Part shown: positions 47,262 through 58,648 of the stretch, in pieces
How positions within the stretch are numbered: position 1 is the first letter of the stretch
How the letters are laid out: each line of letters opens with the position of its first letter
DNA from: Wolfiporia cocos
Lineage: Eukaryota > Basidiomycota > Agaricomycetes > Polyporales > Phaeolaceae
Direction of reading: 5' to 3'
Length of the DNA: 64,000 bases
Assembly (NCBI GenBank): GCA_029448655.1
Contig: JACCLO010000004.1
Span: forward strand, 4,402,001-4,466,000
Translations under genes and position numbers: made by a program
The notes under the pieces: generated by a model
Told to the model about the DNA's origin: nothing
What the model saw: only the letters and a program-made list of their open reading frames with translations
Database searches by the model: none

Positions 47262-49717
47262 ATGGACACTAAACGCAGCACCTCAGACTTCATCGAGAAA
47301 CGTCCGGGACACGGCGTCGTCGACTCGACCGAGGTCGATGTTGCCGCCCAGATCATGGCCAGTATGGATGTCGAGGTGGATCCCGCTGATGCACTGCGGG
47401 TCAGGTCGGTGCACGCGCGCGTTTTCCGATCCAGTCGACGTGTTGATTTATCTGACGTAGACGAAAACTGGACTGGCATTTGATGCCTCTCATGTGCAGT
47501 AAGTTGCCACACTCCTTATTCATCATGTGAATGTGGCGCCGACAGGCCTGGCTCAGTCATGTATACGTAAGTCTCGTGCAGAGTTAGGCCAGGAGATCCG
47601 TGATATCGATGCACCTCAGGATGCAATTTGCCGACAGATCAACACTCGCGCAATCAGCAGTCCTCGGCCTCCTGTGAGTCTCGGTGGTATCCCCAATCAA
47701 TCGCGCAGGCATTGTCTCACGTAGCTGCAGGCAGGACGACCACTTGTCGCAGAATCAGTTCGACTGGCTCAACACGGTCTTCTTCCTCTCCTTCCTTGCC
47801 TTCCAATTCCCACAAAATTATGCCCTGCAACGACTACCTATCGGGAAATGGGTTAGGTGTGTATTTCGCTGTGCTCATCGTACGCGTTGCTGATCTACAG
47901 TGCAGTATCAACATTTTCATATGGGCGGTGGCGCTCCTCTGCCACACTGCCACAAAGGACTTTGCCACACTGTTCGTGTGCCGATTCTTCCTCGGCATTT
48001 GCGAAGGTGCCATCACGCCTGGATTTATGATTGTCACGTCTATGTTCTATACCCGTCAGGAGCAAACGAGACGAGTTGGTTACTGGTGTAAGTCCATCTC
48101 CAATCGCTTTAGAGCATCGCGCATTGATGACGGGCTCCATATACAGATCTTATGAATGGATTTGCTGTCATCGTGCTTGGCCTCGTCGCATATGGCACCC
48201 TTCACATAAAATCAAGCGTACTCGAGCCTTGGCAATGGTTAGTCATTCTCCCATGTATTGATGGAATTGCATCTGACAGACTGATTTCTAGGCTTATGTT
48301 AATCACCGGCATCATCACATTGGTAGTGTCTGTTCTATTCTGGTGTGTGTCAATATATTCCCGTCCTCTGGAATGTACAGACTTACATCACATCCAGGCT
48401 ATTCTTCCCCGACTCTGTCGCAAACGCGTGGTTCCTCACACCTGAGGAGAAGGTTATTGCTGTTGCCCGGATCAAGGTCAACCAAGCCGGGATGGAGAAT
48501 AAGCATTTCAAGAAGGAGCAGTAAGTGCGACCTCAGCACTAGAATGCATGGGCACTTATGCCTGTTTCAGGATGATTGAGTGCTTCAAAGATCCGAAGAC
48601 CTGGTTCTTCTTTTTCTCCCTTACAATTGAGTATGTCTCCTGTCTCCTCTGACATGGCGTGTGAGCTGAGTTGTAGTACCTTTCAGAAGCGTCACGACTT
48701 CTGTATGTCGTAATAGCCAGTCCATTCACGGTCAAATTGACGGATCCGCTCACAATAGCTCAGCAACCAGCGACAGATCATTGTTGCAGAATTCGGCTTT
48801 ACCGACCTGCAGACGACGCTGCTTGGCTGCGTCGACGGTGTCGCGGAGAGTGAGTCACCCCCATATGTATACGACTCCAATTCATCCCATTGATCACACC
48901 CAATGGATCCTTTCGCCCTACTGACGCCGCGGCCATGCATAAGTGCTGTGGATCATCGTCGCCATAACTGCCTCATCTTACTGGAAAAACGCCCGCGCGT
49001 ACGCTGCCTGCGCCGCATACTGCCTCGCGATCCTCGGCTCAATCCTCGTCAACGCGCTGCCGTCGAGCGATCGCGTCGGGTTGCTGTTCTGCTACTGGAT
49101 CTCTAGTGTGTTAATTTCGCCTGCGATCTGATGGACGTGACTGATGTCACGCGTGAAGTCAACGAGGTCGCGCCCATTGTAATCATGCTCGCATGGGTGG
49201 GCACCGTGACCGCGGGACATACCAAGAGTGCGCCAAGTCATTTTAACGTCGCATACTCAGCTGAAGCACCTGCACATCTGTAGGGGTGACCACGAATGCG
49301 GTAGTGATGATCGGATACGCGCTCGGTAACGCGGTTGGGCCGCAGAGCTGGAAGGCCAAGTACCAGCCCAGGTGCGTGCGCTCGAACGGCACATCCGCGG
49401 TGAGTCTGACTGGCGCACAGGAACCACGTCCCGTGGGCAATTATGACCGCGTGCTGGACAACGGTAGCGGTTCTGCTGCTCGTCACGAGGTGGTATCTCG
49501 CGCACGAGAATGCGCGGCGTGATTGCGAGGAGCATGATGCGACGTATGACGACGTATATATTACGGACGTGAAGACGGGCACAGAGAGGAAGGTCGACAA
49601 GGTACGTGGTCCTGCCGTAGGCATTGTCGTGCCTGCTCACTGACGAGGCCGGCTGTTTCGTAGGCCTTCCTCGACCTCACGGATATACAGAATCGAGACT
49701 TCCGGTACGTGCTGTGA
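47262..49717 (+). CDS. MFS transporter, allantoate-permease (Dal5) type; copy A
   Basis: A 12-helix carrier of the anion:cation symporter group, predicted in the plasma membrane; substrates of relatives include allantoate, nicotinate, pantothenate or ureidosuccinate. An upstream in-frame Met lies at 47223. After VDPADALRVR and an intron the frame gives RKLDWHLMPLMC, then a 10-base exon (47557-47566), then MQFADRSTLAQSAVLGLL, QNQFDWLNTVFFLSFLAFQFPQN, FVCRFFLGICEGAITPGFM (the family signature), YTRQEQTRRVGYW and LITGIITLVVSVLFW. Later parts are PDSVANAWFLTPEEK, a 16-base exon (48687-48702), NQRQIIVAEFGFTD, RVGLLFCYWISS, GNAVGPQSWKAKYQPR and a C-terminal tail ending FRYVL. Every joint keeps frame with introns of about 50-65 bases. 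A near copy (B) faces it from 63113. Confidence 0.9.
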
Positions 49718-51133
49718 GGAGAGGACAAGCGTGGGTCTCGAACCCAGCTCTGAGGGACTTCAGTCACGGAGATTAATCTACGAGCTGCCTTTTGCTGGTG
49801 CTGCACAGTTCCGAGCTAGGTTTGCACGCAGATTAATCTACCGCATGTGCAAATCAATCAATCTTATACTGTTACATTATGGAATATCGGGTTTTTCACA
49901 ACATGTGAATAATCCATATCATCCATACAGAAGCCTTATCGCTGAACCGGCGGACTTGCCAGCAGCACTATCCTCGCAATGGTATTGCTATTGAAGCATC
50001 TGAGCAACCTGTCTCTCATCATTCATCTGCTTGACCATGAACCTGTGGTGCAACAAGATACTCAATATCCCATAATTAAGCAGCTCTTTATAGCATCTAT
50101 CCTTTTGCTGCTCTCTTTTTATGCCACGATTTGTGATTCGAATCATTAGAGTCTAGAGAATGCCCCGTTATCGTAGTTCAAACCGTCCCGATAGTCCACC
50201 TCGAAACGACCTGATTGTGATTTAAGTATCACAGGATATCAGGAGAGTTTGAATTCCAACAGAAGGAGGATCTATCCCGTTTCTTGATTTATTGTGACAC
50301 TCAAGTTGCGGAGCCAACAAGATTTGTGTTACATTGTATGTGGAGACGCAGATATGCCGTCCCAATTATTGTGTGTAGGATTAGTTTCAACCTGAATCTC
50401 GAAGAATGGGATCGAATTCTCTCCATTGAGATGTTCGCTTTGGGAGCGGATCCTTTGACGATTGTTGAGGCTGACCGTGATTGCGATCAGAATATGAGTG
50501 AAGTAGAGCATGTTGGAAATTTCTTACGCAATAAGAACCATATTGACATTGACTAGGATAGAGCTCTCAATGGAATGGAGCATTCGTATATATAGTGGGC
50601 CACTCACCAGTACCATTGCATATAAAGAGAATGGTGCTCACGCTAAAGCCTGAGCCATAAAAGTGATACTATACGGGAAGTCAGCGAGGAATATCAAGTA
50701 CAGAACAACCCACCAACAGATGAAATCTCCAGAACTTGGATGACGCTGGGAGGAAAATATCAAAGTCATCACGGTGCCCTTTTGTGGTGCAATGCTCAGT
50801 GACCTACAGAAGCAGGATGCCTCGATTTACGATATAAGTGACAAGCGTTCCAATGATATTCTTCGTCCTATAATGGGCGCTATCAGTACGGATTCTTATG
50901 TACACGCATAGACATTGCTAGAGATTTACATCGTTTGGCCCCTTGTTTTAAATTTGCGTAAAATTACCGTGAGTGCAGCGGTGATGTAGACGTTGGTTAC
51001 TAGTTCCATCGCGGACTGCAAGCGAGCTGGTGCCTGTCGATACCTACCATGAATAACATGCTTTCAAGTGAGATTAAACACTGATAACTTTCAAGAAGTC
51101 TTTGAAGTATCATGGGTATGCTACCCAGACTAA
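49718..51133. other. AT-richer gene-poor stretch left of the LTR element
   Basis: No gene supported. A 90-codon plus-strand frame at 50284-50556 shows no known motif. The sequence just after the stop of MFS copy A is unrelated to that after copy B. Confidence 0.5.
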
Positions 51134-51138
51134 CTTGG
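51134..51138. repeat. Target site duplication CTTGG, left copy
   Basis: The five bases CTTGG directly before the left LTR are repeated directly after the right LTR (59564-59568). Confidence 0.95.
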
Positions 51139-52053
51139 TGTCACAAGCCAATTTCAAAGCCTAGTAGAACACCCTAGGTTGACACCCCATTCACGCCATA
51201 AGCACGCTACAGCACTCTATCCGAGCCCAGCTGGAATCCTATGGCAATGCTAGTAGAAGACGGGCACTAGCAGGCCACCAGCAGTCTAACCCTAAACTCA
51301 GTCCAAGTCCCGGCAGCAAGAACCATACGCTGCCTAGTCCCTAAACCCCGGAGTCACGAGCCGACCCCTAGAGTCCAACAGGCTACGACTCGGATAGCAC
51401 GACGGTACGCCTTGTACAACTAAGGGCTAACCATCGCACACTATGCTATACACCGACTAGGGGCACGGTCTACACTCGCACGTGACCCAAAGCACTAAAC
51501 CTAACGCCTCGCATCCATACCGCACGGACACTCGCCATTACTGGCATAGACATTATACTATACCTCATACGCACCCTGACCTATGAGTACACCAGGCAGG
51601 GATAATAACCCCAGGCTCTGCACGACTGAGAACCCTACCAGTCACAGAGCGCTATACCCCGATCGTGGCAGACCACGCCCGATCACGGACTTAGAACCCT
51701 GCCATTACCGGCGCACCTACGATCGACGAGAACCACCCATCGAACCCGACCGATTGGCTACACATTTAGATCCACCCCTTATACGCTATGTCGCCATGGA
51801 CATCCTCGCATACCAGTGCTCCGATACCATTACCGGCCCGTAGCTCATAGCCAGTTAGATACCAGTACGTAGAGGCCTCTGAGCCGCCGTACACAAACAT
51901 GTACAAATAGATTAGGAGTATATATGCCAGACAGTCTTGAGCGTAAACCTCAGACTTGTCTTGGCCTTTGACGGCTAGTGTTCCCGGGACCAGGAAGGCG
52001 CCTTTGAGCGAGCCCCCTTCCCCCGGTTGAGTGCTAGTTTGTTGCGTGTGTCA
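51139..52053 (+). repeat. Left LTR (915 bp)
   Basis: Identical to 58649-59563 except two transitions. It carries a TATA box at 51919-51925 and the predicted primer sequence at 51952-51962. A chance 86-codon frame is shared by both LTRs at 51583-51843 and 59093-59353. Confidence 0.97.
51919..51925 (+). promoter_or_regulatory. TATA box in the left LTR
   Basis: TATATAT about 33 bases before the 11-base self-primer sequence, placing the likely transcript start at or close to 51950. The same box is at 59429-59435 in the right LTR. Confidence 0.6.
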
Positions 52054-52054
52054 T

Positions 52055-52065
52055 AAGACAAGTCT
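52055..52065 (+). other. Predicted self-primer binding site
   Basis: AAGACAAGTCT, one base after the LTR end, is the exact reverse complement of AGACTTGTCTT at 51952-51962. In the Tf1/sushi group the first 11 bases of the transcript fold back to pair with the site next to the LTR and prime reverse transcription; length and place match that model. Confidence 0.75.
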
Positions 52066-54457
52066 CAACCCCCGGGGAGGTGTTCACCACTCCCCAACCC
52101 CGGCGCATGAGGGGCAACGTGCATTTCTCATTCGCCCGTCATGTGGTAACCCCGCTGGCGTGAGATCTTACCCCACCGCCCAGGGATGGAAGGGCTATAC
52201 CCGATGACCAGGGTCAAGGTCATACACCCGTTGCATCCCAGGGCTAAGGGATTTGGGATCTGGGGATCAGTAGAGCGGCGTGCGGGGGACCTCTCCCGCC
52301 GTTGACTGGGAACTACTGGGCCAGCGTCGCGCAATGCGGCGCCAAGGCTTTGGGTTACAACCCCACCAGCGTAACCGTGTACCCAGCGCATAATAATCAA
52401 AAGCGCTAAGGGGCCCGCTGGCAGTCTACCTGGGCACCGCCTGCTTATTTACGGCCATTATCGGCTCGACTGTACGGACATTACAGTCCCCCCGGTTACC
52501 ATAGAACCCAGTGCCTAACCAGCGGCTGAAGGGCCCAGACAGCGGCCAGTACATTACGCCACTTGGCTTATACTATAGACTTTTACACGCCCCATCACAT
52601 AGGCGGATAGATCCCGGTATCCCGGATTAGCTCTGGGGCTGGACGAGGATTCGGAGGCTGCATTTTCTTGCCGGCCTTGGGCAGAAAACCCCTTGGCGTT
52701 TCTTGGCGCATCACCGAAAAGTGATGGATGCAGATTAGAGTGGATCCAAAGTACCCGAAAAGTAGGAAGTTTGTAGGCTCCACCCCGATAGCAGTTATAG
52801 ACTGAATGCCACAGTGGGCGGGGGTCGCTTCCGAAAGAATACAGGGGAAATACGATCGCGACTCCACTTTGCGTACTGTAGGAATTCAGTACATACACAC
52901 TCGTTACGTACACCGCCGGAGACTGGGCTTGGTCGCCCCCAGCACAGGACATTCCCCTTTTTGGACATTGCCGCAAAGAACGCCACGGCTAGAACGAATA
53001 AGTCTCCATGCCGCCCTACCATGACTGGCCGCGCAAAGGGCTCAGTGGCACCCAAAGTCCTAGGGGGACAAACCGTGCCGCAGATTGAAAGCGGTCACCC
53101 CGAAGATGAAACACCACTGGACCCCGAGTACCCCGCAGGCCAGGGGCCGCTATAGGAGATACATTCACTCTCGTTTAGGATAGACAATATATTCCTTCTC
53201 AATAAACCCGTCCGACGTAACGTCTAGTCCGACATATCCACAGTCCACAATCCATAGTCAATTAGGCAGCAACTCCCTGCTTCGTACAGAAGGCCTGCAC
53301 CGTAGCAGAATCCGACACCGGCTCGTAAAGTAGAAAAGCCTCACCAGCACTTTACGCAGCCAACGCCGCCACGCACTACACCGCGCTTGGAAAAAGGAGG
53401 TACAAACCCCCGAGCATGCCGAACGGCTATACGTAGTTACTAGACCATGTATACTATGGACTGTAAATATCCCGTACAAATATACTCTATATCGGTAACC
53501 CCGAAAAGACCAAAGTAGGAAGTACACACCGGTCACTCCGACGGCACCGCGAAATCCAAGGCTGCCGTGAACATCTTGGGGGCCGCGCCTCCCTTGAGCA
53601 CTCGGTATGCTAAGGACTAGCAACGCTGCGAAACCGCGTACCTACTAGGGGGAACATAACCCGAATAAGAGTAGGGATGGACATGTATAAACTGGACAAA
53701 GGAAAAAGACGTATACGAAGAAAACTGGACAACAAAGGAAGGAGACTGACGGAGCGAGAGGAAGCAGTAAGCTACTTTACGCAAGGACGAAGGATTGAGC
53801 TACCCAGCTCTCTGGATACACCAAGCATGCGGACACCGAACAAGTACCTACTCTGCCATACCACGACATCCATCCGCCCCAACCGGTATCTACACCGACT
53901 GGACCGGCAGTCACGAGACCGACGTAACCAACAGCAAGTATGCCGGAGAGGAACTCGGGGCCTGGACACACTTCGTCCAATAGGAAACGGCTCACGGAGA
54001 AAAGCTTAGGAAGCGAGTATCGGACTCACTATGAACCAGGTATGCCCCTTATCTTAATTTATGGACTATACTCTGCCATGGGGCAAACCACGAACCCCGA
54101 GCGATGAATCATTCCGCTCTGTCACGAACCCTAGCGGTAAACCACCCCGCTACGTACTTTCTATTTGGAGGAATGGCCCACAGGCACTCCACCCGTTTTG
54201 ACTCCGTTACGAAATAAAATATATACCCCTGGGAAGTAGCGAAAATACGCTCCCACCTAATACTTTATAAAAAATAATAAAACCGATGCAACCCTCAATA
54301 GTAAGGGATAACATCACGGCACGAACTACGGGTCTGGACGAGGGGAAATGGCAGCCTCGCCCAGACTCATGACCCATAACACATGAAGCGCGACCCGACC
54401 CATGGGCGCGTGGAATCTATCCAGTACGACCCAGACAAAGGGCGTACATTTACAATG
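52066..54457 (+). other. Interior of the LTR element, left part, non-coding
   Basis: A/C-rich on the plus strand with stops in all frames; the longest frames (minus 52976-52554, 140 codons; plus 52814-53155, 113 codons) have no recognisable domain. Confidence 0.7.
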
Positions 54458-54462
54458 AAGCG

Positions 54463-55159
54463 TGTCACAGATTTGGGACATGCCACTATTTTTCCCATAT
54501 TTTTACCTATTTATCTGGTATTTCTACGACCTTGTAGACATTTACGCTGCTAAGCGCCCGTCTACACGTACACGCAACCAAACAACACGTACACAACGCG
54601 GTATACGTCCACCTGTCATAACAACACGTACATAACATGTTTGTACGCGTCAATGACTCAGCGGACTAACCTCCGATGTCACGCGCCTTACTCATATCCC
54701 GATATCGGGCTATGTCAGTACACTTGGATAAGCGGCCCGCTCGTTATCACATGCCAATGCCCTTACGATTACTCATATCCTGATACCGGTATATAGTTAT
54801 CACGTGCATGGCTTACTAACGTAGCAACGCCACTATCACAACATGGACCTACGGTCCAAACAAACGTTCTTACTGGTGCGGCCATTACCGGCGCACATGG
54901 TCTATTGTAGTTTACAACTTAGCTGTATTAGTTATGTCTGCGCACAGACCGTCTTCATGTTTGGCTCCCTTACTGGTAACCAAACAAAGCATGTATATAA
55001 GTAGGGCTATCACTGCGGATAAGCCTTAGATTTGTTCTCTGCTATCGCATAGTTACATAACATTCCTACTGAGCCTACAAGCGTTCCCTCACCAGCTTCA
55101 ACAACTCCTTCAAGTCGTTATCAAGCTATAGTGTGAGTCCCACAACCTTGTTTGTGTCA
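54463..55159 (+). mobile_element. Nested solo LTR (697 bp) of a different LTR retrotransposon
   Basis: It begins TGTCACAGATTTGGGACATG and ends TTTGTGTCA, and is flanked by the perfect 5-bp duplication AAGCG (54458-54462 and 55160-55164). It has its own TATA box (TATATAAG near 54993). The body is unlike the outer LTR apart from the TGTCAC/TGTCA ends. No second copy or interior is present, so it is a solo LTR left by LTR-LTR recombination after insertion into the outer element or its ancestor. Strand is inferred from the TATA orientation. Confidence 0.85.
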
Positions 55160-55164
55160 AAGCG

Positions 55165-58100
55165 TGTCCCAACCCAGGAACGGGAAGGGGCACGTGGAAT
55201 TTTTGATGACACCCCCTACGCTACAAAACTGCGCCACTGCAACACGGCGTAAGCTAGGGCATGCCGACCTACCCCGCGGGGAGGTCACACTACGCCTTCG
55301 GGCCCTAGGGACATTGTACCCCGGTAGTAGCACATGTACTACCCATGGGAATGATTGAACCCGCCACGTCCCGAATAACCTTAACCGGCAAGGACGTGAA
55401 GGGACAGTGCGACGGAACATTCCACGCTGTCCATACACTAAAAGTCGTACTGAATGATTCGAAACGGAATAGATCATTTAGGAAACCGAAAACGACACCC
55501 CATGGATAATCGAACCGACTCGCGAACCAGATCGTACCGCATAATACGACCAGTCACAGCTCGAACGGCCAGAGTAAGAGGAACATCTTGAGAACATATG
55601 GAAAGTACTCCGAGAGGAAAACGGCACCGGTTACGACCCCGGCTGAGCCACCTCGGTAGAGGAAATCCTGTCTGATAGGCAACTACCCCATAACAGGGAG
55701 TCGTAAGCCCTAGTTCAGGAATATGAACTTGATTAGTACTCCAAAGCCCGACGACTTGGCTCGCCACGCAGTACCGATCCCCGCTAATGCAAGAACCCCG
55801 GCGCACTTCACCAGCTCAACGCAAGACGGATCAACTCAATCGTCACTACATCCATGACGACCCATTCCGGGACAGCCAAAGAGAACCACCGGCAGTCCAA
55901 CACCGCGACGAGGAATACCGTGGATAGCGAATACACGACCGATGTACCATTCCGGTCAACGAACCAACCCCGCCCCCGATCTGAACCAGATAGATCGTGG
56001 GGATGTAAAAATATTACACTTGCTTACATTCTAGAGAAAACAGGAACAGGAGAAGTAGAAGGACCAACCCTAAAGAGGGGGTCCTGGTAACCCAATACGA
56101 CGCGCACCCCCATCGTAACCGATCAGCCTGAGGGAACCGCAACCAAAGCAGGGGTTCCCTAGTCCTCGCGCTACCCCATCAGGAGCGCTGAGAAACCGGA
56201 ACCACCAGCTGAGGAAGCAACCCCCTCCGCTCGATCTCGAACCACCTATACCGACTAGAATCGTCAAACCAAGCAGGTCGCCGCTGCCGACACACCACCC
56301 CAGCAGACGGCTGTAACAATATACACATATACCCCGCCTTCGACAGGAGCGAGGCAGGCAGAGCGTCACGTGCCGAACCCTAACCCGGAACTATGGGTCG
56401 CACGCGAACCAGACGCCCAGCCACTATACCCACACGCGCTAGATCGCGCACTTTAAATTATAAAATTCACTAACGTACACAGGAAGAAACGAACCGAGCA
56501 GGAGATCAGGCATACACCGCCTGGGCCAGCGGCTGAACATGTAGCCGCCGCCAGTAAAGACCATGGAAGCCGACCAATCCCGGCATGATGCCACTCCCCA
56601 GTACCTAAGCCAGAAAACGGCAGTGGGAACAGGGACCGCCTCTCATGTCCGGTTACGCGACCACGGGACTGCACCATTGTCCCTCAATCCGAATCGACCT
56701 CGTACGCGGGCCAAGTAGTGCCCCTTTCAAACACTTTGGGCCATTAAAAGCCCACACACTCATTCGGCGATTCCGGCCATAAAGCGGATCGGGCAGCCGG
56801 ACAGCCCATGTACCAACCCCCAGTAGACTCAGACGGCTAGAAAAGAACCAACACCGTGACCTCCCGGTAAACCAGACCGGGCACAGCTAAGTACTTTCCT
56901 CTAAAAGCACTATGAGGGACTCGAAAAGGGACAATATACCCTAAGAGGGAACACGGCAGAATACGCCACCTCTTATACAATAAAAACACGAGCGAGACCC
57001 TAACGCTCTAATAGTAAAAACATATACTCTTGCGCTCGTAGAAACCCAGACGAGTGTGTTACGCCCTGGATTACTACGAGCATAAGATAATCCTTATACA
57101 CCGGACACAGGGGCAATAGAATAGCCCATAATAATATAACGAACCAATACAACCGAGATGAGACATTCCTCGGAAGTATACAATTGAGCAACGGGAACCT
57201 ACGGGCCCGCTGCAACGACTCAATCTCTAGAAACACCGGGGAAACCCTACTAGAGATACGAATAAGACCATACCCGAGCACGAGCAAGCTCGCAGGGGGA
57301 CAGCGCCCCATAAACCGCTAACCACTCATTTATATTTATGAAATAGAATAACGAACTACCAAGGATGCGGGGAAACATACGCACCTTGAACGAACACGGA
57401 AGGATCCGAGTACCTAGAAACTCGATCTCAACAAGCTCGCGTCCACGCCACGCCACCCTTCAGTACCGTAACCTTTGGGAACATGAGTCGCGAACGACTC
57501 CCAGTACCATGACCTCGGGAACCAAGGCCGCTGAAGCGCCCTCAGACCAAGCACGAAGGGAGAGAAAAGTAAAGGAAAAGGAGTAGAAGTAAAGGAAGAC
57601 GACAAGCCGAGGACAGCTTGAATCTAGGGGGGGGAAATCGATTATTTCGGGTCAATTCAACGAAAAATCACCCCTTCTGGACATCGACAACGAACCCTTG
57701 CCTCACCAAAGTCATGGTGAAGGGCTACCACTATGTGGCATTTGGCAAAAATAGGCCATCATGCGCACACGTACTTAGGCAGTAGACAACGATGCGATAA
57801 GCAAAAGGCACATCTTTACTATACGAACCCGGGGAGAACAAACCAGACACCCCACTTCCGACGAACCTTACGGTACATAGATTACAAACCTACGCCAGAC
57901 AAAGGCAACGAAAACAAAAATCACGCCGACAATTGAAGGCGAACAAAAAAAAACAAAAAGTATAAAAAAATATAAAGAAAAGAACAAAAAACATATACAT
58001 AAAATAGAAAAAGCACATACCACAGTAACGAAATCCATATACCCTAAAAAGCAAAGGAACCACATCCCCCCTACTATAGGATACATACGGATAGGAACCA

Positions 58101-58634
58101 CGACTTACTACTTACATTCACTTTATACCTATGGTAGACGAGACATTCCTACCACGAACCGCGGAAGACAACAGGTAACAGGTCGGACGAATAAGACACA
58201 CGGACACACGGAGCCAGTCAATCGCTCCAGGGAAGAATACTTGCAAGCGGGTTGTGTAGAAAAAGACACGCGGACATACCATACACGCACTACACTACAA
58301 CCCACTGTCGAAACCAGGGAACACGTAAGACAAAGAGCAAGGACGTCTACAGGACCCAAGGACCCGCGCGTCCAAGGTGATCCAACGGTAGACAGAGCTC
58401 GGAGTCGAACATACTGGTCAGACAGCACCAGCAGGATATGTAGGCATATGACCACTGAAGTAGAAAAGCTACACACTAGCACTTCAGACACCACTGGTCA
58501 CGCCAACAAGTAGACTAAAAGCACACGGGCACTAGAACGTCGAAACCAGACCAATAGTACACCACGCCCGGTGCAGACAAGTATAGTCAAACCATGTCCA
58601 AGGAACTTGCAAGGAAACTCGGGGACGAGTTGCT
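55165..58634 (+). other. Interior of the LTR element, right part, non-coding
   Basis: No long frame on either strand. Includes an A-rich, T-poor section near 57900-58020. A 27-codon frame starting near 58594 (MSKELARKLGDELLKEG...) runs through the purine tract into the LTR and may be a relic of a pol end, which is only a guess. Confidence 0.65.
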
Positions 58635-58645
58635 AAAAGAGGGGG
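58635..58645 (+). other. Polypurine tract
   Basis: AAAAGAGGGGG, followed by TAC and then the right LTR; the usual plus-strand primer site of LTR elements. Confidence 0.85.
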
Positions 58646-58648
58646 TAC

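Noticed and set aside
50284..50556. 90-codon plus-strand frame left of the LTR element
   Set aside because: No motif, no homologous counterpart near MFS copy B, isolated short frame in AT-rich DNA.
51583..51843. 86-codon frame present in both LTRs
   Set aside because: It is duplicated only because the LTRs are duplicated; composition and lack of any motif point to chance.
52554..53155. Opposed frames of 140 (-) and 113 (+) codons in the LTR element interior as possible gag
   Set aside because: No zinc knuckle, no hydrophobic/helical pattern of gag, and the two overlap on opposite strands as chance frames do.
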